A stretch of 17,764 nt of DNA, taken from positions 1 through 17,764 of the forward strand of contig WANG01000162.1 of assembly GCA_015521945.1 (NCBI GenBank). Direction: 5' to 3'. Shown in pieces: positions 5,654-12,861 of this stretch (position 1 is the first letter of the stretch; each line of letters begins with the position of its first letter). Both the position numbers and the translations under genes were made by a program. The stretch comes from Candidatus Hydrothermarchaeota archaeon. GTDB lineage: Archaea > Hydrothermarchaeota > Hydrothermarchaeia > Hydrothermarchaeales > BMS3B. The notes under the pieces were generated by a model that saw only the letters and a program-made list of their open reading frames with translations, had not been told where the DNA came from and did not search any database.

Positions 5654-5830
5654 ATGCCCAGAAGGGTTGACAGGAATGCTTGCCTATCCTGCGGAGGATG
5701 CGCCGGCGTGTGCCCGTCCCTTGCCATAAGGCTGGAGTACGGCTACAGGCTGGTGGTTGACCCCGAGAGGTGCACCGACTGCGGGCTTTGCACCGTCTTC
5801 TGCCCCGCGGGTGCGATAAGGGAGGCGTAG
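5654..5830 (+). CDS. 2[4Fe-4S] ferredoxin, probable partner of geranylgeranyl reductase
   Basis: This 58-aa protein is almost entirely a bacterial-type 8Fe ferredoxin. Cys10, 13, 16 and 20 form CX2CX2CX3CP, and Cys40, 43, 46 and 50 form a second identical motif. The codons are in the style of the neighbours and AAGGTGAG precedes the ATG. Only 3 nt separate it from the geranylgeranyl reductase gene. In Methanosarcina acetivorans a ferredoxin gene directly upstream of the reductase encodes the electron donor needed for full saturation of archaeal lipids. The same order here points to the same job. The spacing between the two motifs (19 residues) is normal for a small 8Fe ferredoxin. Confidence 0.92.
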   Translation: MPRRVDRNACLSCGGCAGVCPSLAIRLEYGYRLVVDPERCTDCGLCTVFCPAGAIREA

Positions 5831-5833
5831 GGT

Positions 5834-7018
5834 ATGCAGGACAGGTATGACGTGGTTGTGGTGGGTGCAGGTCCGGGCGGGAGCAGCACCGCCAGGAGCG
5901 CCGCTGAGCATGGTGCCGAGGTGCTGCTGCTGGAGAAGCGCTCCGAAATCGGGGCGCCCAAGAGGTGCGGCGAGGGGCTGAGCGTGCGTGCCCTCGCCGA
6001 GCTCGGGATAGAGGCTCACCCGCGCTGGTGCGTGAACGAGATATGGGGTGCCAAGATAGTTGCACCCAACGGGAAGAGCTTGGAGGTGCGGTACCCCGAG
6101 CAGGTGGGGTGGGTGATAGAGCGCAAGATGTTTGACAAGCACCTGGCGGTGATGGCCGCGAGGGCGGGCGCAGAGGTGCGCACCAGGTGCGAGGTCGTGG
6201 ATGTGCTCAGGAGGGACGGAGGAGTCAGGGGGGTTGTGGTTGAGAGCGGGGGGGAGAGGTTTGAGGTTGAGGCTGATGTTGTGGTGGCGGCTGATGGCGT
6301 GGAGAGCAAGGTGGCGAGGTGGGCGGGTATAAACGCCCTGCACAGGCTGGAGGACGTGGACAGCGCCTACCAGTACGAGATGGTGGTGGAGCTGGACAAC
6401 AGCGACATGCTTGAGCTGTACTTCGGGAACTCCGTGGCACCACGGGGGTACGTGTGGGTGTTCCCGAAGGGCAGGGACGTGGCGAATGTGGGTATAGGCA
6501 TAGGCGGGAACGTCGCCAAGGATACGGCAAAGGCGTATCTGGACAGGTGGATTTCCAGCAACCCCAGGTACAGGCGGGGGAGCGTGGTTGAGGTGAACGC
6601 AGGAGCGGTGCCCGTGGGGGCGCCCCTTGAGAGGCTGGTGGGGAACGGAATAATGCTCGTTGGAGATGCAGCGCACCAGGTTAACGCCATCCACGGGGGC
6701 GGGGTTTTTGAAGCCACCTTTGCCGGCAGAATCGCAGGCAGGGTGGCTGCGGAGGCGGTGGAGCGCGGGGACACCAGCGAGGCTTTCCTGAGCAGGTACG
6801 CCGAGGAGTGGCGCTCCCTGAGGGGCGAGGCTCTCAACAGGATTTACCGCCTCAGGAGGGCGATTGAGAGGCTGAGCGATGATGACCTGAACTTCCTGGC
6901 TGATGTGCTTGAGGCTGAGGATGTGGTTGCCTTTGCCAACGGGGAGAGGCTGGGCAAGCTTGCGAAGATACTCATGAGAAAGCCCCACCTGATAATGGCA
7001 GCCAAGGAGCTGATGTAG
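5834..7018 (+). CDS. Digeranylgeranylglycerophospholipid reductase family flavoprotein (geranylgeranyl reductase)
   Basis: These FAD enzymes hydrogenate the double bonds of geranylgeranyl chains, finishing the saturated membrane lipids of archaea. The 394-aa protein opens with the Rossmann motif VVVVGAGPGGSSTA (residues 7-20) and LLLEKR at the end of the second strand. KRCGEGLS (43-50) holds the cysteine typical of the family, GYVWVFPKG (205-213) is its signature strand, and GIMLVGDAAHQVNAIHGGG (272-290) binds the FAD ribityl and pyrophosphate. The size is normal (about 390-400 aa). It follows its likely ferredoxin by 3 nt, and the HIT gene ATG starts on the base after its stop. The exact substrate (free prenyl chain, phospholipid or a quinone) cannot be fixed by sequence alone. 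Confidence 0.92.
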   Translation: MQDRYDVVVVGAGPGGSSTARSAAEHGAEVLLLEKRSEIGAPKRCGEGLSVRALAELGIEAHPRWCVNEIWGAKIVAPNGKSLEVRYPEQVGWVIERKMFDKHLAVMAARAGAEVRTRCEVVDVLRRDGGVRGVVVESGGERFEVEADVVVAADGVESKVARWAGINALHRLEDVDSAYQYEMVVELDNSDMLELYFGNSVAPRGYVWVFPKGRDVANVGIGIGGNVAKDTAKAYLDRWISSNPRYRRGSVVEVNAGAVPVGAPLERLVGNGIMLVGDAAHQVNAIHGGGVFEATFAGRIAGRVAAEAVERGDTSEAFLSRYAEEWRSLRGEALNRIYRLRRAIERLSDDDLNFLADVLEAEDVVAFANGERLGKLAKILMRKPHLIMAAKELM

Positions 7019-7429
7019 ATGGAGTGCGTGTTCTGCAGGATTCTGAAGGGTGAGCTTCCGAAGCATGAGGTTGCAGGCAGGGAGAGGTGCGTGGCATTCC
7101 TTGACATAAATCCGGCTACCAGAGGGCACACCCTGGTGGTGCCGAAGAGGCACGTGGAGAGGCTCTCGGAGCTCTCGGAGGATGAGGCGGCGGAGGTGCT
7201 GAGGCTTGCGGGAGAGGTGGCGGAGGCGTGCGTGTCCAGGCTCGGAGCGGCGGGGGTGAACTTCTGGATAAATCAGGGCAAGGTGGCGGGTCAGGTGGTG
7301 CCCCACCTGCACCTGCATGTGGTGCCCAGGTATGCGGAGGGCGAGATAAGGGTGGAGATGCACCAGAAGCAGGCGGAGCAGGGCGAGCTTGAGAGGGTTG
7401 CACAGGAGCTGCGGAAAGGGTTGGAATGA
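7019..7429 (+). CDS. HIT family nucleotide hydrolase (Hint-like)
   Basis: HIT proteins hydrolyse nucleotide phosphoramidates or dinucleotides such as AMP-lysine or ApnA. The catalytic triad VVPHLHLHVVPRY places His96, His98 and His100 in the HXHXH motif. INPATRGHTLVVPKRHV (30-46) is the conserved nucleotide-binding strand region. Cys3 and Cys6 in ECVFC may bind zinc with other residues, as in many Hint proteins. The 136-aa length fits. The gene starts immediately after the upstream stop and overlaps the NIF3-like gene by ATGA, so translation is coupled. Confidence 0.94.
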   Translation: MECVFCRILKGELPKHEVAGRERCVAFLDINPATRGHTLVVPKRHVERLSELSEDEAAEVLRLAGEVAEACVSRLGAAGVNFWINQGKVAGQVVPHLHLHVVPRYAEGEIRVEMHQKQAEQGELERVAQELRKGLE

Positions 7430-8175
7430 GGCTCAGGGAGATTGTGGAGCACCTTGATGCATATCTTGAGATTAACTCCTTCCCGGAGGACAGGAGCCAC
7501 AACGGGCTGCAGGTGGAGGCGTGCGAGGAGGTTCAGAGGGTTGCCGTTGCCTTGGATGCGTGTGCCGGCGTAATCAGGCGTGCAGGAGAGCTTGGAGCGG
7601 AGCTTCTGGTGGTGCACCACGGGATACTCTGGGGGGAGGTGCGCAGCATCTCGGGCATGCTGGCGAGCAGGCTCAGGCTGCTGCTGGACGCCGGAATATC
7701 CCTGTACGGGGTGCACCTGCCCCTGGATGCGCATCCCGAGGTGGGCACGAGCGCCTGCGTGCTCAGGATGCTGGGGGTTTCCCCGGCAGGCGGGTTCGGG
7801 AGGTACGCTGGAAGGTGCACGGGCTGGTGGGGGGAGCTTGCAGGAGGAGCCGAGCTTGGGGAGTTCGTGGAGCTGGTAGAGCGCAGGCTTAAAACTGAGT
7901 GCAGGGTGGTGAGGTGCGGGGATGAGGTGAGGAGGCTTGCGGTGGTTGCCGGGAGCGGCGCCATGAGCGTGGAGGAGGCTTCCGAGGCGGGCGTGGACAC
8001 CCTGCTCACCGGGGAGCCCTCCCATGCCGCCGGCGTTATCGCCAGGGAGCTGGGGGTTAACCTGGTGTTCGCGGGGCACTACGCCACCGAGATGCCTGCT
8101 ATGCACGCGCTGGCTGAGCACCTCAGGGGGCTCGGGCTCTCCGCAAAGGTCGTGGAGAATCCCACGGGGCTTTAG
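7426..8175 (+). CDS. NIF3/DUF34 family metal-binding protein (often named GTP cyclohydrolase I type 2 homologue)
   Basis: The family is universal, forms toroidal hexamers and binds two metal ions, but its cellular role remains unsettled; the GTP cyclohydrolase label comes from limited evidence. Metal-ligand motifs are all present: SHNGLQVE (24-31), LLVVHHGILWG with His64 and His65 (60-70), YGVHLPLDAHPEVG, and near the C-terminus LTGEPSHAA and FAGHYATE. The length of 249 aa matches the short form without the inserted PII-like domain. The ATG overlaps the HIT gene stop. It is possibly relevant that a flavin-synthesis gene pair heads the same operon, but no functional link is demonstrated by the sequence. 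Confidence 0.92.
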   Translation: MRLREIVEHLDAYLEINSFPEDRSHNGLQVEACEEVQRVAVALDACAGVIRRAGELGAELLVVHHGILWGEVRSISGMLASRLRLLLDAGISLYGVHLPLDAHPEVGTSACVLRMLGVSPAGGFGRYAGRCTGWWGELAGGAELGEFVELVERRLKTECRVVRCGDEVRRLAVVAGSGAMSVEEASEAGVDTLLTGEPSHAAGVIARELGVNLVFAGHYATEMPAMHALAEHLRGLGLSAKVVENPTGL

Positions 8176-8176
8176 C

Positions 8177-9112
8177 ATGAGGCGGCGCAGGGTTGAGAGG
8201 CTTCGTCAGGCGATGGAGAGGCACGGCGCTGATGCGCTGGTGGGTGGCAGGGGGATGTGCAGGTTCCTCACGGGCTTTGAGGGTGAGGTGGTGGTTGTTA
8301 CCAGGGAGAGGCTGCTGATACCCTCCTTTCCTGTTCCGAGGCTGCTCAGCATGCTCAGAGAGGCAGGGGAGGTGGGGGTTTATCCCGAGGACATGCCGTG
8401 CAGCTTGGCCGAGCACCTGCTCGGGCAGGGGTGCAGCCCCGAGCTCGGCAGGAAGGTGGTGGGCGAGCTGAGGGCGGGGAGGGACAGGCGGGAGCTCAGG
8501 TGCATCGCCGCCGCTGGGAGGCTTGCGGAGCTGGGTTGGGAGCGCGGGGAGGAGCTTGTGGGTGTGCTCAGGGATAGCGGGGAGGTGGAGAGGGAGCTCA
8601 GGCGCTTCCTGCTGCAGGAGGGGGCTGAGGAGGCTCTGGTGAGGCTTGAGCCCTGCACCTCGCCCCTGTCTCCCCCCAGATTCAGGGTGCGCCCCCCGGT
8701 GCAGCTCACCCTGAGGGTGCGCTTCTCCGGCTTCTGGGCGGAGCTCAGCAGGGTTGTTCCAGAGGATGCGGGGGATGCCTACGGGGAGGCGTGGAGGAGA
8801 GCCTTCAGAAAGCTCTCTCCGGGGATTCAAGCTATGGAGGTGGAGGTTGAGGCGCTCAGGGCTCTGCAGGAGCTCCTGGGGAGCAGGGAGTGGGAGTGCC
8901 AGGGCAGCTTTCTGCACGGCACGGGGGTTAGCCCACAAGAGGCTCCACGGATGCACCTCTTCCCGGGGGATGCCGGCTTCACCTTCCCCTGGTGCTTCTC
9001 CCTGAGCCTGGGGCACGCGTGGCTTAGCTGCGAGGGGGTGAGGGTGCGGGTGGAGCACACCTTGGTTCTGAGGGGCAGGAGAGCCGAGGTTGTCACCGGG
9101 AGACCTCCCTGA
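8177..9112 (+). CDS. M24 (creatinase/Xaa-Pro peptidase fold) protein with degenerate metal site
   Basis: Residues 1 to about 90 resemble the creatinase N-terminal domain: VERLRQAMERHGADALVGG and CRFLTGF parallel the usual beginning of Xaa-Pro peptidases. Residues 100-311 resemble the pita-bread domain: RDRRELRCIAAAGRLAE, GFWAELSRVV, HGTGVSPQEAPRM and VRVRVEHTLVL. In active M24 enzymes two Asp, one His and two Glu bind metals. Here the position of the first Asp appears to be Arg or Phe, the second reads Glu189 (AEL for SDL), His247 and Glu293 remain, and the fourth ligand, normally in an IEPG motif, is lost (FTFPWCFSL). A normal dinuclear peptidase is therefore unlikely. The ATG at 8177 lies one base after the upstream stop. 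The 3' end overlaps convergent marC by 20 bases. Confidence 0.75.
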   Translation: MRRRRVERLRQAMERHGADALVGGRGMCRFLTGFEGEVVVVTRERLLIPSFPVPRLLSMLREAGEVGVYPEDMPCSLAEHLLGQGCSPELGRKVVGELRAGRDRRELRCIAAAGRLAELGWERGEELVGVLRDSGEVERELRRFLLQEGAEEALVRLEPCTSPLSPPRFRVRPPVQLTLRVRFSGFWAELSRVVPEDAGDAYGEAWRRAFRKLSPGIQAMEVEVEALRALQELLGSREWECQGSFLHGTGVSPQEAPRMHLFPGDAGFTFPWCFSLSLGHAWLSCEGVRVRVEHTLVLRGRRAEVVTGRPP

Positions 9113-9719
9113 GCGCCTCCCTCACGCCGTCAACGATGAACTGCACCGCTATGGAGGCGAGGAGCAGCCCCATCAGCCTGGTTACAACCCTGGTGCCCGT
9201 GTCCCCGAGGAGCAGGTATATCCTGCGAGCATTGGCGAGAATCGCCCAGCTGGCGAGGAACACGAGCACCACGGCGATGCCCAGCATCAGGGATTCCTCC
9301 ACCCCCTGCGCCCTGCTCTGGAGAACTATGCCGGTGGTTATAGCTCCCGGGCCGGTGAGCAGCGGCACCGCCAGGGGGGTTATGCTCAGCTCGTCGGCAC
9401 GAACGCTCTCCTCCTCGGGTGCAAGCTCTGTCCTGGTGCGCCTGCCGAAGAGCATCTCCATGGCGATGATGAAGAGCAGCACCCCGCCGGCTATGCGGAA
9501 GGAGTACAGCTCAATGCCCAGGTACCTGAAGAAGTAGGCGCCCGCGTAGGTGAAAATCAGGAGCACCAGCATCGCCATGATACTCGCCCGCTTAACAGCC
9601 CTGCGGTACCCGGCTTCGCTGATGCCCTCAAGCATCCCTAAGAAAACAGGGACGTTGGCTACGGGGTCAACGATTATGAAGAGGGCTATGAAGGAGTACA
9701 CCAGAAAGCTCAGGTCCAT
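9093..9719 (-). CDS. MarC family integral membrane protein (UPF0056)
   Basis: The family was once linked to multiple antibiotic resistance, but its transport role is not established. The 208-aa protein has about six hydrophobic spans (roughly residues 5-28, 44-65, 73-92, 113-134, 143-163 and 180-198). It carries the family loops IVDPVANVPVF (16-26, with Ala where Gly is common) and SITPLAVPLLTGPGAITTG (112-130). An acidic and basic cytoplasmic loop (92-111) follows the third span. TTTATTA at 9743-9749 lies 27 nt before the ATG, predicting a leaderless transcript, and no ribosome binding site is seen. It is convergent with the M24-like gene, with a 20-base coding overlap. Confidence 0.92.
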   Translation of the reverse strand: MDLSFLVYSFIALFIIVDPVANVPVFLGMLEGISEAGYRRAVKRASIMAMLVLLIFTYAGAYFFRYLGIELYSFRIAGGVLLFIIAMEMLFGRRTRTELAPEEESVRADELSITPLAVPLLTGPGAITTGIVLQSRAQGVEESLMLGIAVVLVFLASWAILANARRIYLLLGDTGTRVVTRLMGLLLASIAVQFIVDGVREALREVSR

Positions 9720-9742
9720 GGTTGCTCTTGGATGCGGAGAGG

Positions 9743-9749
9743 TAATAAA
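9743..9749 (-). promoter_or_regulatory. TATA-like box of the marC-family gene
   Basis: TTTATTA on the minus strand is centred 27 nt from the ATG at 9719, the spacing expected for a leaderless archaeal message. It lies in the 85-base gap after the flavoprotein stop. Confidence 0.45.
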
Positions 9750-9804
9750 GGTTGCTCAGGTGGCGCTCTCCTCTGCTCTAACTCCAATGGATGGAGAGGC
9801 GAGC

Positions 9805-11061
9805 TCAAACGGAAGACTCCTCCAGGGCTCTGCTCAGGTGCTCCAGCATCTCCCTTACCCCCATGGCTATGCCATCCGTCTCCATCCACCCCCGCGGCTT
9901 GACCCCGTCCCCCACCAAGTAAAGCCCGCCTGCGGGGGTTTCCGGGGGTATGTGGGTGCCGCTGGGGGCGTGGTTCACGGGCCACTCCCCCCTGTAGGTC
10001 TGCACCGCCAGCACCCTGCACCGCTTTCTGAAGTCGGGAATCAGCCTGTGCAGGTCACGCAGGGCAATCTCAGCTTCCCTCCTCAGGTCACCGCCCGCAG
10101 GTGCTGCATGCGCCATGAGCAGGTGCTTCCCCGGGGGAGCCAGCTCCGGCACAGCGTTTGTGACCTCATTCATCCCGCACACCCGCTCCGCATCCGGCGT
10201 GAAAACCACACCCGAGTGCCCCAGCACGGGCTCATCGCAGGCGACGCTTATCTTCACCCCCGGCACCGACTCAACTCCCCTGAGCATCCTCACGTACTCC
10301 GGCGGGAGCACACCCTCAGCCAGCTCGGCGCTCCTGTGCAGCCCCGCGTTGCACACCACCACCTCGGCTTCCTCTGCCCCCTCACCCGTGTGCACCCTGA
10401 AGCTCCAGGAGGTGCCAGAGACCCCGAGCACCCTGCTCCTCACCCTGAGCTCACCGCCATTGCTCTCCAGCACCTCCACCAGCGCATCCACCACCCCCCT
10501 GCACCCTCCATCGGGCACACCCGTTTCTCCAAGCCTCGCCAGGTTCTCAACCTGGGCAAGCACCTCCGCCGCCGGCACCTGGTGAGCCCTCAGGCTGAGG
10601 CACCACCCCGTGAAAGCATCCGCAAGCCTCATCACCAGCTCGCTGCGCAGGTGCCTCTCAAGCCACTCCGCGTAGCTCTCCTCCCCCGCCCTTGCCCTGC
10701 CCAGCTTCATCATGGCAAGCAGCTTCATCGCCCTGAGCTTCTCCCCCGTGGAGAAGGCGGAGTACACCTCATCAACCCCGTAGTCCCTGCCCCCGATTCT
10801 GAACACCGCCTGGGGCTCCGACCTGAATATCTCCACCCCCGCACCAAGCTCGGCGAGCATCTCGGCTAAGGGACCCCTCCTGCCGTGGGGAATCATGTGC
10901 AGCGCTCCCGTGGAGAGCTGGAACCCCCTGAACTCCAGGTTCGTGAACCTTCCCCCCGGATACGGCAGGCTCTCGTGCACCCTCACCCTGAACCCCCGCT
11001 CAGCCAGCGCGCACGCCGCAAGCAGACCACCCAGACCAGCGCCCACCACAACCGCTCTCAT
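9805..11061 (-). CDS. FAD-dependent oxidoreductase of the phytoene desaturase (CrtI-like) family
   Basis: The 418-aa protein starts with the dinucleotide motif VVVGAGLGGLLAACALAERG and VRVHES, where Glu30 would bind the FAD ribose. PGGRFTNLEFRGFQLSTGAL follows, as in carotenoid desaturases and saturases. It ends with the second FAD motif GGLYLVGDGVKPRGWMETDG (378-397) and an alpha-helical tail. There is no membrane-spanning signal. CrtI-type enzymes act on isoprenoid chains (phytoene, quinones, retinoids), so an isoprenoid substrate is likely but not shown. Its ATG overlaps the stop of an 8Fe ferredoxin gene (ATGA), suggesting that the ferredoxin is its redox partner. The order hisH - ferredoxin - flavoprotein is unusual, and the substrate remains unknown. 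Confidence 0.82.
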   Translation of the reverse strand: MRAVVVGAGLGGLLAACALAERGFRVRVHESLPYPGGRFTNLEFRGFQLSTGALHMIPHGRRGPLAEMLAELGAGVEIFRSEPQAVFRIGGRDYGVDEVYSAFSTGEKLRAMKLLAMMKLGRARAGEESYAEWLERHLRSELVMRLADAFTGWCLSLRAHQVPAAEVLAQVENLARLGETGVPDGGCRGVVDALVEVLESNGGELRVRSRVLGVSGTSWSFRVHTGEGAEEAEVVVCNAGLHRSAELAEGVLPPEYVRMLRGVESVPGVKISVACDEPVLGHSGVVFTPDAERVCGMNEVTNAVPELAPPGKHLLMAHAAPAGGDLRREAEIALRDLHRLIPDFRKRCRVLAVQTYRGEWPVNHAPSGTHIPPETPAGGLYLVGDGVKPRGWMETDGIAMGVREMLEHLSRALEESSV

Positions 11062-11225
11062 CTCTCCACCTCAATCGCCTGATTGGGGCAGTAGCTCGCG
11101 CACCTCCCGCACAGGGTGCACCTCCCGGCATCAATCTCCGCCACCCCCATCACCGAGATAGCCTCCTTTGGACAGAAGGGCATGCAGGCGCCGCACCCCA
11201 CGCACCTCTCGGTAACCCTGATCAT
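11058..11225 (-). CDS. 2[4Fe-4S] ferredoxin coupled to the CrtI-like flavoprotein
   Basis: This 55-aa protein carries two CX2CX2CX3CP motifs: Cys8, 11, 14 and 18, and Cys36, 39, 42 and 46. It begins MIRVTERCVGCGACMPFCP and ends AIEVER. The ATG overlaps the hisH stop and its own stop overlaps the flavoprotein start, each as ATGA, so all three are translated as a coupled unit. It is a different protein from the ferredoxin at 5654 and is slightly shorter. The likely role is to move electrons to or from the neighbouring FAD enzyme; this is inferred from the coupling. Confidence 0.92.
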   Translation of the reverse strand: MIRVTERCVGCGACMPFCPKEAISVMGVAEIDAGRCTLCGRCASYCPNQAIEVER

Positions 11226-11818
11226 CTGCACACCTCCACGAAGTTTCCCAGCACCCTGAGCCCGGCGGTGCTGCTCTTCTCCGGGTGGAACTGGGTGGCA
11301 AACACCGCCCCCTTCTGCACCACAGCCGGGAAGGCGGTGCCGTGCTCGCTCACCGCCACCGTCACCTCCTCCTCGGGCTCCGCGTAGTAGGAGTGCACGA
11401 AGTAGAAGAACTCACCGCTTTCAATCCCCTCCATCAGGGGCGAACTCCTCAGTATCCGCACCGAGTTCCACCCCATGTGGGGCACCTTAACACCGGCGGG
11501 CAGCCTCCTCACCCTTCCCCTGATCAGCCCCAGCCCGGAGCCGCAACCCTCCTCGCTCTCCGGGAAGAGGAGCTGCAGCCCGAGGCATATGCCAAGCAGG
11601 GGCTTGCCGCTCTCCGCCTGCTCCAAGATGCACTCCCTCAGCCCCTCAAGCTTCTTCACCGCCAGCTCAAAGGCTCCCACACCCGGGAGAACGATGCCCT
11701 CGCACTCCTCAATGTCCCTTCTCTCGGAGCTCACAACCGCCTCGGCTCCGCACCTCTCCAGCCCGCGGCGCACGCTCCTCAGGTTGCCCATGCCGTAGTC
11801 AACGATTGCAATCCTCAT
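11222..11818 (-). CDS. hisH: Imidazole glycerol phosphate synthase, glutamine amidotransferase subunit
   Basis: HisH releases ammonia from glutamine and passes it to HisF, which makes IGP and AICAR in histidine synthesis. The class I triad is intact: Cys78 in LLGICLGLQLLF, with His178 and Glu180 in ATQFHPEKSS. The N-terminus IAIVDYGMGNLRSVRRGL, the oxyanion strand LPGVGAF and KVPHMGWNSV (111-120) are characteristic of HisH rather than other glutaminases. The 198-aa length is normal. No hisF lies nearby. The start overlaps the stop of the DUF1786 gene by 4 nt and its stop overlaps a ferredoxin start, so a biosynthetic enzyme is embedded in an otherwise redox-type operon. Confidence 0.96.
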   Translation of the reverse strand: MRIAIVDYGMGNLRSVRRGLERCGAEAVVSSERRDIEECEGIVLPGVGAFELAVKKLEGLRECILEQAESGKPLLGICLGLQLLFPESEEGCGSGLGLIRGRVRRLPAGVKVPHMGWNSVRILRSSPLMEGIESGEFFYFVHSYYAEPEEEVTVAVSEHGTAFPAVVQKGAVFATQFHPEKSSTAGLRVLGNFVEVCR

Positions 11819-12861
11819 TCAGGCGCCTCCCCTGCGGCATGCAGAGCCATATCCACCAGCCCCACAGCGCCGGTGAGCATGACATCACCTCCTGGAGCTG
11901 CAAAGACCACCCTCTCCTGCCCCGCAAGCATGCCCCTCAGGGGTCCCGTGACCCATATCCTCTCCACCCCCCTCTCCCCCGGAGGGTCCCTCAGGGCGCA
12001 CCCGTGCCCTCCAGCTTCGTACACCTCGGAGTTGCTCACCTCACCCTCAAGGAACCTGCGTATCAGCTCCATCAGGGTGTCACCCCTGAGCATGTGGGTG
12101 TGGTGCTCCAGCACCCCAGCCAGGCGGTTCTGCTCATCCACCAGCGCCACGAGGGTGTGCCCGTTGCCCACATCCACAGCCACGGCGGGGCGCTCCTCCA
12201 CCCCGTGCAGCGCTCCCGCAACAGCCGCAAGCTTGGAGTCGGTTATCACCCTCCTCCCTCCCAGCCCCTGCAGCACCCTCTCCACCGCCTTCATCCTGGT
12301 GAAGTGCTCCGGGGGTGAGGAGAAGCACAGCTCAAGCAGGTGCCTGCGCTCCTCCACCAGCCTCTGCAGGTTCTCAAACCTGAACACCCTGTCCGGCTTC
12401 CCCGGGGGTGCCCTGCCGTGGTCCTGCACCGCCACCGCGAAGCAGTCAAACTCAAACCTCTCCTCCACCCTCTCCAAGACGCTCCTGAAGAGCTCCGTGT
12501 CAAGGTCTCCCGTCTCAATCACCTCAAAGCTCTCATCCGGGGGCTCCTCAACCACCTCCACCCCCATCTCCCTCACCTGGGACAGGTCGTCTCTAAGGCT
12601 CATCGCCGCCTTAGGGGTCATCGCCACCCTGTACCCTCTGCGCAGGTGCTCAGCCACCGCCGCCGTCAGGGGGCCGCCTCCCATGGTCTCCCCCCTGAGG
12701 AACAGGTTGCCCCTGAGCCTCCTTATCCTTGATGCCAAGATTCTGGTGGGAGAGGGCAGCACGAGCTTGGTGCAGTTCTCCAGGTTCTTTGCGGAATCGT
12801 AAACGAGCACGTCCTGCGTGCCCATGCCGACGTCAATCGCAAACACCCTGAAGCTGTGCAT
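11815..12861 (-). CDS. DUF1786 family protein, ASKHA-like ATPase fold
   Basis: Members are often labelled putative pyruvate formate-lyase activating enzyme, but no CX3CX2C radical-SAM motif exists in these 348 residues. Instead, the sequence carries two phosphate-loop-like strands in the style of the actin/sugar kinase/Hsp70 (ASKHA) superfamily: FAIDVGMGTQDVLVYD (7-22) and VAVDVGNGHTLVALVDE (227-243). Each begins a half of the protein. Glycine-rich segments GETMGGGP (57-64), WVTGPLRGML (303-312) and APGGDVMLTGAVGLVDM (322-338) fit an adenosine-binding site in the second half. The substrate is unknown. The ATG lies 27 nt from a TATA-like box and is probably leaderless. The gene heads the operon with hisH, ferredoxin and flavoprotein. 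Confidence 0.8.
   Translation of the reverse strand: MHSFRVFAIDVGMGTQDVLVYDSAKNLENCTKLVLPSPTRILASRIRRLRGNLFLRGETMGGGPLTAAVAEHLRRGYRVAMTPKAAMSLRDDLSQVREMGVEVVEEPPDESFEVIETGDLDTELFRSVLERVEERFEFDCFAVAVQDHGRAPPGKPDRVFRFENLQRLVEERRHLLELCFSSPPEHFTRMKAVERVLQGLGGRRVITDSKLAAVAGALHGVEERPAVAVDVGNGHTLVALVDEQNRLAGVLEHHTHMLRGDTLMELIRRFLEGEVSNSEVYEAGGHGCALRDPPGERGVERIWVTGPLRGMLAGQERVVFAAPGGDVMLTGAVGLVDMALHAAGEAPE

Noticed and set aside
5684..7363. A 559-codon minus-strand frame opposite the ferredoxin, reductase and HIT genes
   Set aside because: It is the antisense shadow of GC-rich codons; its translation is His/Pro/Leu-rich, and the plus strand has recognised motifs throughout.
9550..10869. Plus-strand frame of 439 codons opposite the CrtI-like flavoprotein
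   Set aside because: Antisense shadow; the minus strand encodes intact FAD motifs at both ends.
11285..12802. Plus-strand frame of 505 codons opposite hisH and DUF1786
   Set aside because: It crosses two real genes on the other strand with intact active-site motifs, and its own sequence is Ser/Pro/Thr-rich without domains.
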